64,000 bases of DNA, taken from contig CM057151.1 of the NCBI GenBank assembly GCA_029962745.1, forward strand, positions 1,925,298-1,989,297. The letters run 5' to 3'. The stretch is from Echinometra lucunter. Its lineage: Eukaryota > Echinodermata > Echinoidea > Camarodonta > Echinometridae. Below the pieces are notes generated by a model. It was not told the origin of the DNA, ran no database searches, and saw nothing but the letters and a program-made list of their open reading frames with translations. Position numbers and translations under genes: made by a program. Every line of letters begins with the position of its first letter. The stretch's first letter is position 1. Positions 26,001 to 39,600 of this stretch are shown piece after piece.

Positions 26001-27737
26001 TACATATATATATATATATATATGGAACCCCTATCTATGACCTCCTATATATCATATTTGCTGAATTGATTAGGGAGGAAATCAGAAATGAATTCGTCAC
26101 TTTTGCACGAAATTGTGTGTGCTGACCCACCCTTCCCCAGCAGGCTGAAAACGCAATGTTAGAGGCTGATAGAAGGACATTGTTTGTTGTCTTCATTTCA
26201 TGTTACCATAGCAACAGAGTTGTTGTCATTGAATTTTTGTTGTTGTTGCCATTTTAGTACACCACTGCACCCCATCCACCCCCTTCCTCACTCCCCAGTT
26301 CATATTCTACAATAGTACTACCTGTTCCCTGTGCTAATTAACCCCCTTCCCCCCTCCTCTTTCCCTGCCATTACCCCCCTAGTTGACCCATTTTTGCATC
26401 CCTTCCAGACATCTCCAACACAGGTGGTGTTGGAAAAAAAAGCTTCATATTTTTTGTTTGCATTATCATAACTCGCTTTTTAAATTAGTAGTATTTGAAT
26501 GGTAGTTGATTTAGTAAAAATCATGTTTATCTTGCAAATTTTTAGGGCCCATCTTCTTTGACCCTAATTTTACAAATTTTCCCATTTTACTATGATTATT
26601 ACAGTAGGTTGCATCAGAAGTATCTTGATCTGCAATTTAGTGCAATAAGCTTTAAAATGACAAATGATGATAGAGGAAGTTGAATAAGCAAAGAAAATTT
26701 CCACAAATGAAGATTAAAAATTTATTGAGCAGTTTGTAATTTTGTACTCTCTATGTTCATGAAGTAATATTTCATTTTTATTGAATAGTGTCTGAATATT
26801 TGTGTTTGAAACTGTTCATATATATGTTTGTGTATGATATGGTTATTTTTGTGTGTGTCATATTGACTGGATGAAATACAGCTTAGATGGTTCCCAATGA
26901 AATAGACTAAAATAAAGATAAAGTTTGGATTTTTTAAAACATCTTGGCTTGCATTCTGGTTCATGTGTTTATTGATGGAATTACCTGTGAAATGAAATTC
27001 TTTTGATCAGAAATGTATGGTATCAAAATTGGAGGAGGGTACATGCAAATTATAACCTCCATGTATGAATACTAGTATTTAGCAATGAGATGTCATGTTT
27101 ATTCATTCAGTTTGCTGAGATTGTAGGTGTACGTGATGTTGTTTTGAAAGGCACAAACCAGGGTTATGTTTTGAACACTTGTTGGTATGTGCAATGGACA
27201 AGTCTATGTACATTTTGTGAAGTATTTGTATTTCTTTTAAAGTAATTATATCCTAGTCATTATCATCCAATCCATTTTGCTTGTTGGTGAAAATACAACC
27301 AATAGCCACTGGTGGCATCTTCAGCCATGTCTACCATCTTTCCTGCACCCACCCACCTACCCCCTCCCCCCCCTACCATTACCATCCCTATCCTACCGAT
27401 CCCTACCGATTGAGTATACCCTTTGATCAAAGTCATTATTATGATCCACTTCATTATCATCCATGTGTTGCATTATGACATGCCATTTGCATCTCTCATT
27501 TTTCCACTTTTTCCCACATTTTGCCATCCATTTAAAAAAAACTCACCACACACTCATTTCATGACAAATTTGCAGCGTGACAAACCCAAAGAATCTAAGG
27601 TACAATCTTCCTTCCATTTATTTTTCCTTATTTCTTTATACTACTCCAGTGATTGGATGTGGCGTAACTATATCTACCATATAACCAGCTCTGTATTTAT
27701 TCTAAATTAGATGAATTACTAACCAACCCTTGCCAAG

Positions 27738-27781
<44 letters not shown>

Positions 27782-27989
27782 AGATTATATCTATCTGTCT
27801 ACTTCTCTTTTCTCTCTCCTTTGAATTATATCTTCTTGTGTGTATTTTCCTTATGCCCTCTGTCTCTCATTCTTTCTCTCTCTCTCTCCCTCTCTGCCTC
27901 TCTCTCTTTTTCTTGCTAGCATCTGTCACCTTTCTCTTTCTTCCCTCTTTACCTACATGTATATATCTTGTTTTTTTCTCCCTCTCTCC

Positions 27990-28038
<49 letters not shown>

Positions 28039-31000
28039 AACCCCTTTTGTTCTGGAAACTCATAGAAAGATTGACTAACCCTTTTTATACTGCCTGCAAA
28101 GTCTACTTCCTTTTGTAGTCTAGCAGCCTATTATAATTTCATTCTGTTTTTTCATACGTGCATGTACTTTTGAATGCATCATGTTAGCTGTATGCTTCAG
28201 CTTGTGCTTTCCAGTTCATATCATACAGTTATATCATGCATAATATCACAGAAGTGAGCTCCAATTTGTAATTACTTTGAATTTCTTTCCATTGTGTGTG
28301 TGTGTGTTCCTGTCCTGTACTGTTCTTTAATCTGATTCCAGTTTTTGTCCTCAAAAGATGGTTTATGAAGCAGAAATGTAGAATTTAGAATTGCTGATTA
28401 GATAATTATAATTAGTAGCTACATCTAAAAGGTTAGAATGTTTTTATTCTATATCAATCTTTTTTTTTATATTCTCAAAAGTTAAATCATGATGTATCAT
28501 TTACATCTATAAAAGATAGCACAGCTTTAAAGTGGAACTCTCTTCTAAACTATGTTATATTCAGCATAACTCTGGCTTAATAAAAACAGAAGGAAATAAA
28601 TTTGATTGATTTGAAATAATTTGTAGTTGAGCTTGCATGTTTTAGGCTGCTTAAAGCTTCTGTACTCCACTGCAAAATCCTTGCAAAGTGTCCGGCTTCT
28701 TGGTTATGTTTTCTAAACACTGCACACTGTAACCTTTTTTACCATGTGACTTTGTGGTTTCCCTTTTGTGCAAGTGTAATATGTCACTTTAACCCATACT
28801 CCCCCAAAGGAATATGAAATGCATTTTGTAATATTACATCATCATTGTTTTACATTGTTGAATTTTTGTTTATGAAATCATAATGCCACAAACAAAAATC
28901 TACAGTGGAAGATTTTTCATATTTGCTCCTGTTTACTGTTATTGTAAACCCAACAGTTGTGTGTTTACTTTTTTGCAGATTTTATATTATTTTCAGATGA
29001 CAGCTCTTTTTATTGAGAGCTGAACATAAAAATGATAGCCATATCTTTGACTGTAGATATTCCTCAATAAAAGAGTTATGGGAATGCAAAATGACATGAA
29101 ATGAAATCTAGCTTGCTCTATAAAGTAGCTTTTAAAAATGGTACTTTCACTTAGTTGGGAAAGTTTGAAACTAAATTCTTAGCTCATTCATGAAATGCTC
29201 TCTTGATTAAAAAAAAATGCAGTTAGTATAGATCAAGACTTGTGGAAGAAATGGATTTTAAGTGTTTAGTTTTTGTTAGATAAATATATTGCATTTCTTG
29301 TATTAAAGCTGTTAGGCATTTTGTCAGATCTGAATATGTAACCGAAGTAAAGATATTAATACGAAGTGCATGCTACTGTCACAAATTTCCTCTAAAATTG
29401 TAACTCCTTTTTCTCATCAAGAATTGCTTCTATAGTTCAGTTATGTTGAATTGACTGCTGTGCATCTTTTTTATTCATGGGCTGGGTTTTTCATTCTCCA
29501 TTTATAAGCTGTGTGTCGGCTTGTAGCTTGTGACACGGAGGCTAAATGTCGTTCTTTAGAGCTATAAAAAGCTATAGGATTAGAGAAATATCTTTCTTAT
29601 AAAGCCTGTCTTGATCAGGCCTGATAAGAATCAAACATATTCTAGGGATCATCAAAAGAAATATGTTTAGAAATCACACACTTACACTATGAAAATGAAT
29701 TTTTATTTCTGTTTCACAATTAAAATGTGTTTTTCATGATTTTGCTTCATCGAAACAGTGTGAGAAAAATTATATTAATTTGGCTTCTGATATTGCAAAG
29801 TGATTTGATAAACTATGATTCAAAATTGATATACTCCATATATAATTTTGCATATGATATGTATTTCTCATCATTTATCAAATAGTTTTATATTTGCTAG
29901 ATGTCTTAATTATATGTTTTTGCATCATGTATTTGATTTGGACCAAATAAGCACTAACATGGTCAAAAGAATGTTGTCATATTGAAATATGTATTTGTAA
30001 CAATTATTTCTATTTTGCGCTAAAATCCATTATAAACAAAGTTTGAAATATTCTCATTTATGTTCTAGCTGCATTTGTTAAACTCAGCTTGACCCTTTTA
30101 ATATTGTGTTTATTCCATTCATTCAAATGAAACTTTCATTTTCTTTGCTTTTCTTCCCAACTATGAGCTTGGTATTATATTGAATGATGCTTTAGGTTGT
30201 TTTGTCTTTGAATATATATACATACATGGATAATCAATCTTTGTTAGCAACATAAAGTGAACCATTAATGCTTTCAGAACTCAAATAATTAATTTACGTG
30301 AACATGACTGTTTTCATGTAATAATTTTGATTACAATAAAAGGGGATACAGCCTAATGCTATAATAACAAGTTTCAAGACTTGGTCACTATATAAAAGTG
30401 AATGGCTTTTAATATTGGTAATACCAAGCTCTCCAGCAATTTTTTGATACATGCTAAATGCAGTTTCTTTTGTATGAGCCCCTCTCTATCTTGCTGTGGC
30501 TAAATGTTTTCAATCTAAATGGAGTGGAATGGACGAAAATACTTATGAGACAAATAGAATTGAATTCTGAAGAAAATTGATACTTGCAAGACTGAGTTTG
30601 AAATTGACTAATTCCTTTATCATTAGAAAGGTTTAAGTTTGTTTCATGATTATACTCAAATACTTCTTTTACAAAAACGTTATGTATCAAAATCAAACTT
30701 AAAACTTCTTACTTTAAGAGCTGATAAAAGTAAACCAATAGTCTTGATAATCTTTTTTTTTAAATTCTTTATTGCATTAGATGAATTACAATCTTATGAA
30801 TAAATTTGTCTATGAATATTTCCTCAATTTCATAATTTTTAGAATTCAAAATGTAATTAAAGGGAATGTAATATCCTGCAATCTGATAACGACACATTTT
30901 GAATAAAGGCTTGCTTTGAAAATCTCTTGAAAATACCTAGCTTTGTCACTCTATTTTATGTTTAGATCTGAAACAGACAGAATTTGGATAAAAGATAGAA

Positions 31001-33392
31001 GGAATATCTTTGTAAGTTTTAAAGAAAAGTCTCTAAAGGTTCCCCACCCCCATCAACCTGTTTTATGGTAGTATATAAAAAAATTTGGATATTTATAGGA
31101 ATATGTTTCACTGAATACAAACACCTTAACATCTAACAAAGATGACAAGCACACTTTCTTCCATATTTGCAGGCTTTTGCATGGTTCAGCGATCTTTTGG
31201 TAGAGCATGCCGAAATCTTCTGGTCGTTGTTTGGCGTGGACATGGATGCCGCCCTCGATGTTCAGCCACCAGACACTTGGGATAGTTTTCCACTCTTCCA
31301 GCTTCTCAATGATTTCTTACGATCAGAGAGTGAGTGTTATTTTTGTCTTTGCAATCATTGTATGATGTAAAATAAGCAATTCATGCTTCAACCCCTTCCA
31401 TGGTGTGGGCTGCAAATCCTGTCCAACAGTATTAGCAGTGAAGTATCTATTCTGACTAAGAATGGCAACAGTTTTTCATCCAGAAACAGAAACTATTAAC
31501 TTTATTGCTAATTGTATTTCCTTGGAAGAAATGTCATAACCATTTTTTCAATGAAACAGAGCACTATTATAAGACCCAAATTAGTTCTCATAGGCATAGA
31601 TTTTGTCTCTGAACTAGGATCTCCAAATCTTTTATGGAGTCATTTGTGCTTTTTGTGTTCCACCTATCATCACTGTGACACCATTATAACGATGATTACA
31701 ATACATTGTAACCTTATTATATCTAATGCTCTGTGTCTATTGATAGCTACCCTGAATGGAGGAAGGTTTCATCTGAAACTTCAAGACACGTTTGCTCCTC
31801 AGGTGATCCGCTACGTAGATCTGATGGAATCCTCCATAGCTCAATCCATCCATAGAGGCTTTGAGAAAGAGAAATGGGAACCCAAAGGGTTAGTACATTA
31901 TGAATATTTAAGACACGTTTGCTCCTCAGGTGATCCGCTACGTAGATCTGATGGAGTCCTCCATAGCTCAATCCATCCATAGAGGCTTTGAGAAAGAGAA
32001 ATGGGAACCCAAAGGGTTAGTACCTTGAGACATAATGGTACATTATGAGTATTTAAAAAAGTGGACATGTATGCCATGTTTTACCATTGATATTAGGAGG
32101 CTGTCTATTATTGGGCATTTATGTTTGTAAGCACCAAAAAATATTCATCAAAATCAATTGTGAAAAGTTGCTTTTCATTGAATGTTTCTAACCTGCATCT
32201 GTAGAATGTTTGATCAATCATCGTGTTCATGTTGATATCAGTTAGGTCACATTCATATGCACATAACTTACATAGTACACAGGATAAGCTGCTTCTAAAG
32301 CTACCTCTCTTACAAACAAAAGTAACTCTTGGGGATCATGCTTTCAGGTGCGCTGCTTCAAAACTTTGGAATAAACTCCCACTGGAAATAAGAAAAGCCC
32401 CATCTGTTACCGTCTTCAAAGTTTTATTGAAGACTCACCTCTTTTCAGAAGTTTTTGGTTAGCTGTATGATATGTTTATCATGTTTAAGCAGTAGCATTG
32501 TTGGGAGCTTTGTCACATGACAGTGCAGTAGAGTATACTTGTATAGTGACTGCACTATATAAATGATCTAATTATGAACTTAAAGAGCCTAGTCAAAACA
32601 AAAAACAGATGATCATCCATCCCCTGCACATCACCATAGAGAAAAGAGTCCTTAATGCAGTATGATATACTTTAGGAATAATGATTGTTGTCTCCTTCAT
32701 CTAGGAATGGTACGGAGACATCCGAGGATCTCTTCTGGAAACTGGATGCGTTACAGACCTTTGTCAGGGATCTTCACTGGCCACAACAAGAGTTTGCTCT
32801 ACATCTTGATCATCGACTCAAACTAATGGCAGCTGACATGATTGAATCATGTGTTGGCAGGTCAATACATATGACAAACATAAAACAATTCCACTTCTTT
32901 ATCAACAGTTTAGATTCAAATACTTGCTGATATATCTGTGCTGATATACAATGTATCTCTCTATTCTGATGAAGCTTGTACAGTGAAATGAATAAGGACA
33001 ACTTTTGTTGTTTGATTGTAAACCTTTCCTGTATCGACTGTGGGTTTGTTTTCAGATGCTATGTGAAATTATAGCTCTCACTGATTAATAAACAGGCAGG
33101 AAGAGTGTCTGCATGGGGGGGGGGGGGCATGCCCCTCTCTTAATACTAACTGTGGTATACCTTCAGTATGGTACCATGCCCCCTGTTCATTTTCTTGTGC
33201 CACCTTTGTAACAGGGATATGATGGATAGATAGATAGATAGATGGATAGATAGATGGATAGATGGATAGATAGATAGATAGATGGATAGATAGATGGATA
33301 GATAGATGGATAGATAGATGGATAGATAGATGGATAGATAGATGGATAGATAGATGGATAGATAGATGGATAGATAGATGGATAGATAGATG

Positions 33393-33423
<31 letters not shown>

Positions 33424-36400
33424 GGATAGATAGATGGATAGATAGATAGATAGATAGATAGATGGATAGATAGATGGATAGATAGATGGATAAATAGATG
33501 GATAGATAGATAGATGGATAGATAGATGGATAGATAGATGGATAGATAGATAGATGGATAGATAGATGGATAGACAGTGTTATATTCCACATACTAAGGA
33601 TGTTGCCGTAGGATTGCTCAAAAGTGAATCATATGATAGAGTGTAGTTTTGCCATCAATCACCATCCAATAAGTTCATGACCCCTTACTGTTGGCAGGGA
33701 TTGTGTTTCGCTGATCACTTCAGCCCATACATTCACAAGGCCTTATCAATATTTTGGGGTACGCGCGAAATAAAAGTGCGTGACCCCTGTGATGAATCTG
33801 CCAACAAATTTTGCCAGCATAATTCTCTGCTTGCGCAAACCAAACCGTACACGCTTATACAGGCCATGGCATACGTGCAGCAGCGCACGCGGCAATTACA
33901 AGTTTTCTTCCTTTGTGACGTCACAATACCTAGCTAGAGACAAAGCAAGCTTAGTCGCGCGCGCGTATTACATGGTCACAAGATACGTGCTAGAGCTAAG
34001 AAGGTTAAACGCTTGGCAGTTGTCGAAACTTCCTAACTCTCTTTATGAATTAAACTTTGATTTTTGAACCTTTCTTTATTGTAGGGAAATAAAATGTTAT
34101 TTCCTTTTTATGTAGTGGAATGGTTTCAGATGTAGAATATAAAGCAAATAATCACCTTTTGGTTTTAGATGAAGAGGCAAATTATCACTTCCTCGGCGAT
34201 CTGGCTGTACACGCTCTTTCCTCAGCTTTGCTTCGGAAAGATAGCTACATCCAGATCGCCTCGTAAGTGATAGTATACCCATCACCTTCACCAACGGTGA
34301 TTATTTGCTTACTACAAGATGCTTTTAAGAAAATTAATCCATCTGTAGAAAGCACAATTTTTGCTTGTGTAAACAAATGAAATAAGTGGGAAGTAGTGAT
34401 CTGTCTTGATTTGGTACATCAGGTGATGATATGAGCTTTGTAATGAAACTCTATGTATGGTTTTTGTATAACAGAACTATGCAAGCATTTGAAGTGTGGA
34501 TCAAGAAAGGAAGACTAAACAGTGATTATCGACTGAGTACAGAGCTTTGTGTGATGATGAATGTCTTGACTGATGCCAAGGATAAATCAATGAAGCTCTG
34601 TCCACCTACCAAGGATGAAGAGGCAGTGAGTACAAGTCTTTTTGTTGCTGTTCAGCATCATCTTCAAATCATATTATTGCTCCCATCACCTATTCCTTTC
34701 ATTTGTAATATCCCTATCATACTAGCAATCGTCGTAACTATTATATACATCATCATCACCACTAAGGTCTTTATCATCATCACCACCACCACCACCACCA
34801 CCACCAATTTCTTTATCATCATCATCATCATTATCATCAACATCATCATCATCATCGTCATCGTCATCGTCTTCACCATCATCACCATTACCTCCGCCAT
34901 TGGCACCGTCATCATCATCATCACCACTATAACATCTTGATGTAATGATTTACTCTTAGTAGGTTAATCTTCTATTCATATATTTCTCACCATGTGGCAA
35001 ATTACACCAGAAGAAGACAGATAAAAAATGCTATGTCACTCAACCAGTTTACATCTTTCTTACCACTTACACTTAGACTAAAATGCCCTTCAATTCATGT
35101 ACATTCAAGTTTTATGGTGCCAAAAGAGTTGAAATGATATTGTCATGAATGCACAGTGAGAAAACCATACTAAGTTATGATATAATATGAATTTGAGATA
35201 TGGAATTACTATATGTAATGTACATATGTTGAAGACATGAGTTTCTTACCAGCTTGTGGTATTGTCTGACTTTTGTACCCATTTTGTCATAGCATCAGTA
35301 TCACACCAGGATTGATGAGGAGATCAATAGGACTTCATACCAGGTCATTCAACTGACAGTACAGAAGCTGCGTGGAGCCCTAGAGAATGTTCTAGCCAAG
35401 CTGGCTAGATATGATGAGGGCACTTTCTTTGCTTCAATTCTTTCATTCACGGTATGTGGCTGGCTTCATTCATAGACTGTAGATTGTGGTATTACCAGAA
35501 GCATGTCTTTAAAAGGGCATATATGTATGTGATACTGTCAGTACACTTTTTCAGGGTAAGTTTATTTAATTGATGTCTTTAATTAGCTTTTTTTGTTTTT
35601 TAAATGAATATTTCCCTCAAGACTGGCAATCTAACAATCAAAGAAGCACTGCAAGTATGTTATCATAGATATTGAAGGAATTATTTCCCTCTTTGAACAT
35701 ACATTCCCTCAAAGCTCATCAATGTTTCATTTTAGATTAAGGGTTTGTATTGAGAGCTAGAAGGGTTCACTGATCTTATGTCCTTCTAATTCTTAACAGA
35801 TGATATTGTGGTGTGTTAATATGTTAGTCATGTCTTTCATGAGGAGGTAGGGTCTAAACAATTCCAGATAGATATATGAATATAATATTCATTTAAAAAT
35901 GATAGAGAGAGATAGTGAATGTGCATGTAAAAGGAATGATGTTGGGTTTTTCAACATCTTATTTGTAAGCTGCATGTAACATAGTTGATAAAATTTGCTT
36001 TGTTCCTTTCATTGCTTTAAACAAAGCAATTTCAGTTGGTATTAACATTGTATTTATTAGAAATGTTAATTAATGTTAACATTTCTGTGATTTCCAAAGG
36101 CTTGTTAGGTATTTCCCATATCCTAAACTCAGATTTATTTCTATATGATTTTGTTTATTTCTTGTTTGTTTCTTTTATGCAAATCAGACAAAGAAAATTC
36201 GCACAGATCTGGTATGTAACTTATTAGCGATGCCTATCTAAGTACTTGTGGGTTATTTGTTGAGAAGATTTAGAACCACCCTATCTGTGTTTCCTTTGCA
36301 TTGATTGATGAAAGTTTAGTACAATCTTTGATTGTTGTTTTCTTATCCTAACTCCTCTTGAAGTGGATGGTCATATGTACAAGTCTCTCTTCTGTTGTCT

Positions 36401-36582
36401 GATCATGTTCTTTCCCAAGCCACAGAAAAATTCTCTCACTGAGAGGCATAAGCCAATTGGACAGATTAATACTAAAACATGTCCCTTTCCCTGTTTGCTT
36501 TAGAGTTTCTTCTCCCCTAACAATGTTTTAAAAGAATTGTTTGAATTCAGTATCTGGTTCCCACTTCTCCCTAAACTCCTCC

Positions 36583-36633
<51 letters not shown>

Positions 36634-39600
36634 CCCTCCCTCTTCCTCTCTCTCTTCCCTTTCCTCTCTCTCTCTTTCCTCTCCCCTTTATTATCTCTCC
36701 CCTGTCTCTGCTCTCCAGTATGGCAGTAGTCTGAGGTGTAGAATACGTTAACCTCAGTTTAGCCTTCCTTTCATTACCTGTGTTCTCTTATGTAGTTAAA
36801 CCATTGTCTTGACTCTCAATGTTGCTACTCCATAGTTTGTAATAAACAAAATTTAGCTTCAAATTTGAAGGAATAATTCAGATAATCTTCAAGGTTGATA
36901 GCATCAATTGGCATATGTTCAAGAGACGAGCATATACTATTGCCTGCTTCATTAGTATTCTGATATATGAAATTTATGAAAATAAAATCTGACTTTATGT
37001 TGCATGGTATGAAGTATAATATCTAAATAAAAAGCACTTTTCAAATATTACTGTTGCCTTAATCATCAGATGACTGTTAATCCAGGATAACATTGTAGGT
37101 ATCCCTTTTCATTGTGTTTTTCCCCCCTTTTGAATATGGAAGATGAAATAGCTACTCAGATTGATTTGATGTGTTAATAAATGATGTACCTTAAATGGGA
37201 ATACAAGTAAAAGGTTTATGTGATTCCTTTCAAGCTAATCATTGAAAGGAGAAACCTGATTGCTAAAATGTATTTACAGAAGTTGTTTTAGATGAGACTT
37301 AAATGGGTATGTTGGTTGAACCACCCCAGTCTCTCCCACAGTTCTCATGGTCATCATCGTCGTCTAAGCGTCCTAGACGTCGTGTAAGTTCTCTCTCAAT
37401 GATAGACTCTCATGGCTATAACCAACACTATAGTATGAAGATATCGCTCTCTCTTTCTCTTTCTCTCTCCCTCTCTTCTCTTACATATTACTGCATGGTT
37501 GACTAAAACACAAACCTTATATAAACTCATTTTATTAAAAGTTTAAGACATGGTGTGAGGTCTCATTATTATGTTTCATATAACACTGTATGATTGATGT
37601 CTTTAAACAATAAGACTTGTTTTAAAGACAGTACATAGATATCTGTACATTGAAAGGAAAATACAGTGGTGGCAAAGTCATAGATATATATCTGGCATGA
37701 ATAATAGATGTATATGATCCATAGACTATGTAGTTGCACAAAGTAAACAGGATTGTAGGGTTGATGCATATTGCAGAAAAGGAGTTGCAATTTACAGAAT
37801 ACAAGAGCCTAACCTGATTAAAGATGATATTCAGTAATTGTAGTGAAAAGGAAATTTGAATGCTATGCATCGAATATGCAGCATCCCATCTTTTTTGTGT
37901 GCTTTTATCAGATGATACCTATCTGAGATACTTGCATGTAAACTTTCCTGGACAACAGTTAACACGGTTTCATCCAGAGCATTGACAAGTAATCTTCCTT
38001 GTATTAGGCTTATACTATACTTTTTAATTAAAAAGAAAAAAAAAAATGATATGATGAAAATTGAAATGTATGGAACTGCTAACATCTTGTGAATTATCAA
38101 CTTAAATTCCAGGAAATTTGATGACAATTTAACCCATTCATGACAGAGGTCCACATTTTGTGGTTTGGCCTAATATCTTTTGATGCAAAGCCCTAAAAAT
38201 CATACCAAATGCATAAGCAGAAAGAGCAAAAAATTCTACACAAACTGTGCCCATTTTGGTTGCGTCAATATTCATTGTTTGATGCCGAAATTTTTTTAAA
38301 GGAAAATAAGCATTAAAATCCTTAAATTGGCAATGTGATATAAAGTTTAAAATCACCATTTTCACCTGCAAATAAGCAACTTTTTGACTTCTCATCATAA
38401 TTTCTGTCAATTTATATTCATTTCCGATACATGACGTTTTATAAGAAAAATGTAGCAATAAAATAAGAATGTTGGTGTTACCAATTTGAAGAATAAAAGC
38501 TGATCAAATTAGGCTTTAAATAATTCCTGTCAGGAATGGGTTAAGGGGCTTACCAGAATTACATGGGCTTTGAAATGAAGGAAATTCTGTAAGTAAACAT
38601 GTACCGGTATAAAGAAGAGATGTGTTTTCTGGACCCCTCAGATGAACAGCCTTTGGCTGAGGAGGGCGATCCAGCCCATGTGTGGAAAATGTAGAAAATA
38701 AAGAAATTTTTTGAAGATAATGATAATAATTTTGACATGAAAGATGAGAAAGTTTACAAGGTTGGGATTACCTAACCTCCTCATCTTCTTGAATAAAGGA
38801 GATATATAAATAACAATAATTGACATTTCTTTCAGAGGAATTTAAGATATATTGAGGAACCTTGTCATGATTTTTATGATACAGTTTCATGCAAATTATT
38901 CTACCCCTTTGCATTTTGGACATTCTGGTAAAATGAGTAACATTACAACTGCAGACTATTACTAAAATCATTCACGTGGTGAACAATTGAATACCAGAGC
39001 AAAAGTCAAGATTTAATTCATAGTCCATCCAAAATTGCAACTTTCACACAAAAAGCAGGTTTTGCCAGAATGTCCAAAATGCGAGGGGGGTTGCATAATT
39101 TTGCATGCAACTGTACCAGGGGGGTGTAACATAAAGAGATACAATCAATCTTACAATCAATTGTTACTCTTTAGTACGTGGTTCGCCATAGACATACGAT
39201 TGATATCGATCGTAAGGTTGATTGTATTTTTTATGTTACAGGGCCCAATCATATAGCATGTTATTTATGTGATGGATTGTATATTCGTTTTAAGATCTAA
39301 GATAATGACTATACTCACTTAATGTTTTCAAGTACACATATAACTGCAGAGCAATGAATCAAAAGATGATATGAAAAGTTAAAATATGTATGCTTATCCA
39401 TTCTAACAGTATTTGATGTATATATTAGAATGATCTACCAGTTTTCATCATTCCTTTTGATATAGGTTAATGTACTTTTCAAATATACTTGTACTATTAT
39501 ATTTGAAATATATTTCTTGAAATTGAATAACTGATTGTGTTTGTTTTTCATGTATTTATCATATGATTATTGCCTGTTTTAAAAAAAAATCTTTATAAAC

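Larger units (their letters stand above)
25421..31172. other. CAPS intron 13
   Basis: 5.75 kb containing (TA)n at about 26003, the CT cluster at 27738 and the 24-nt microexon candidate at 27576. 28040-31172 is plain AT-rich DNA in which I recognise nothing. Confidence 0.7.

Noticed and set aside
32223..32462. CAPS exon within intron 15
   Set aside because: The frame is the C-terminal end of a LINE protein, matched by the copy at 47033-47287, not CAPS.
33078..33592. Repeated YLSI-type open frame on - strand
   Set aside because: Translation of the GATA/GATG array inside a CAPS intron.
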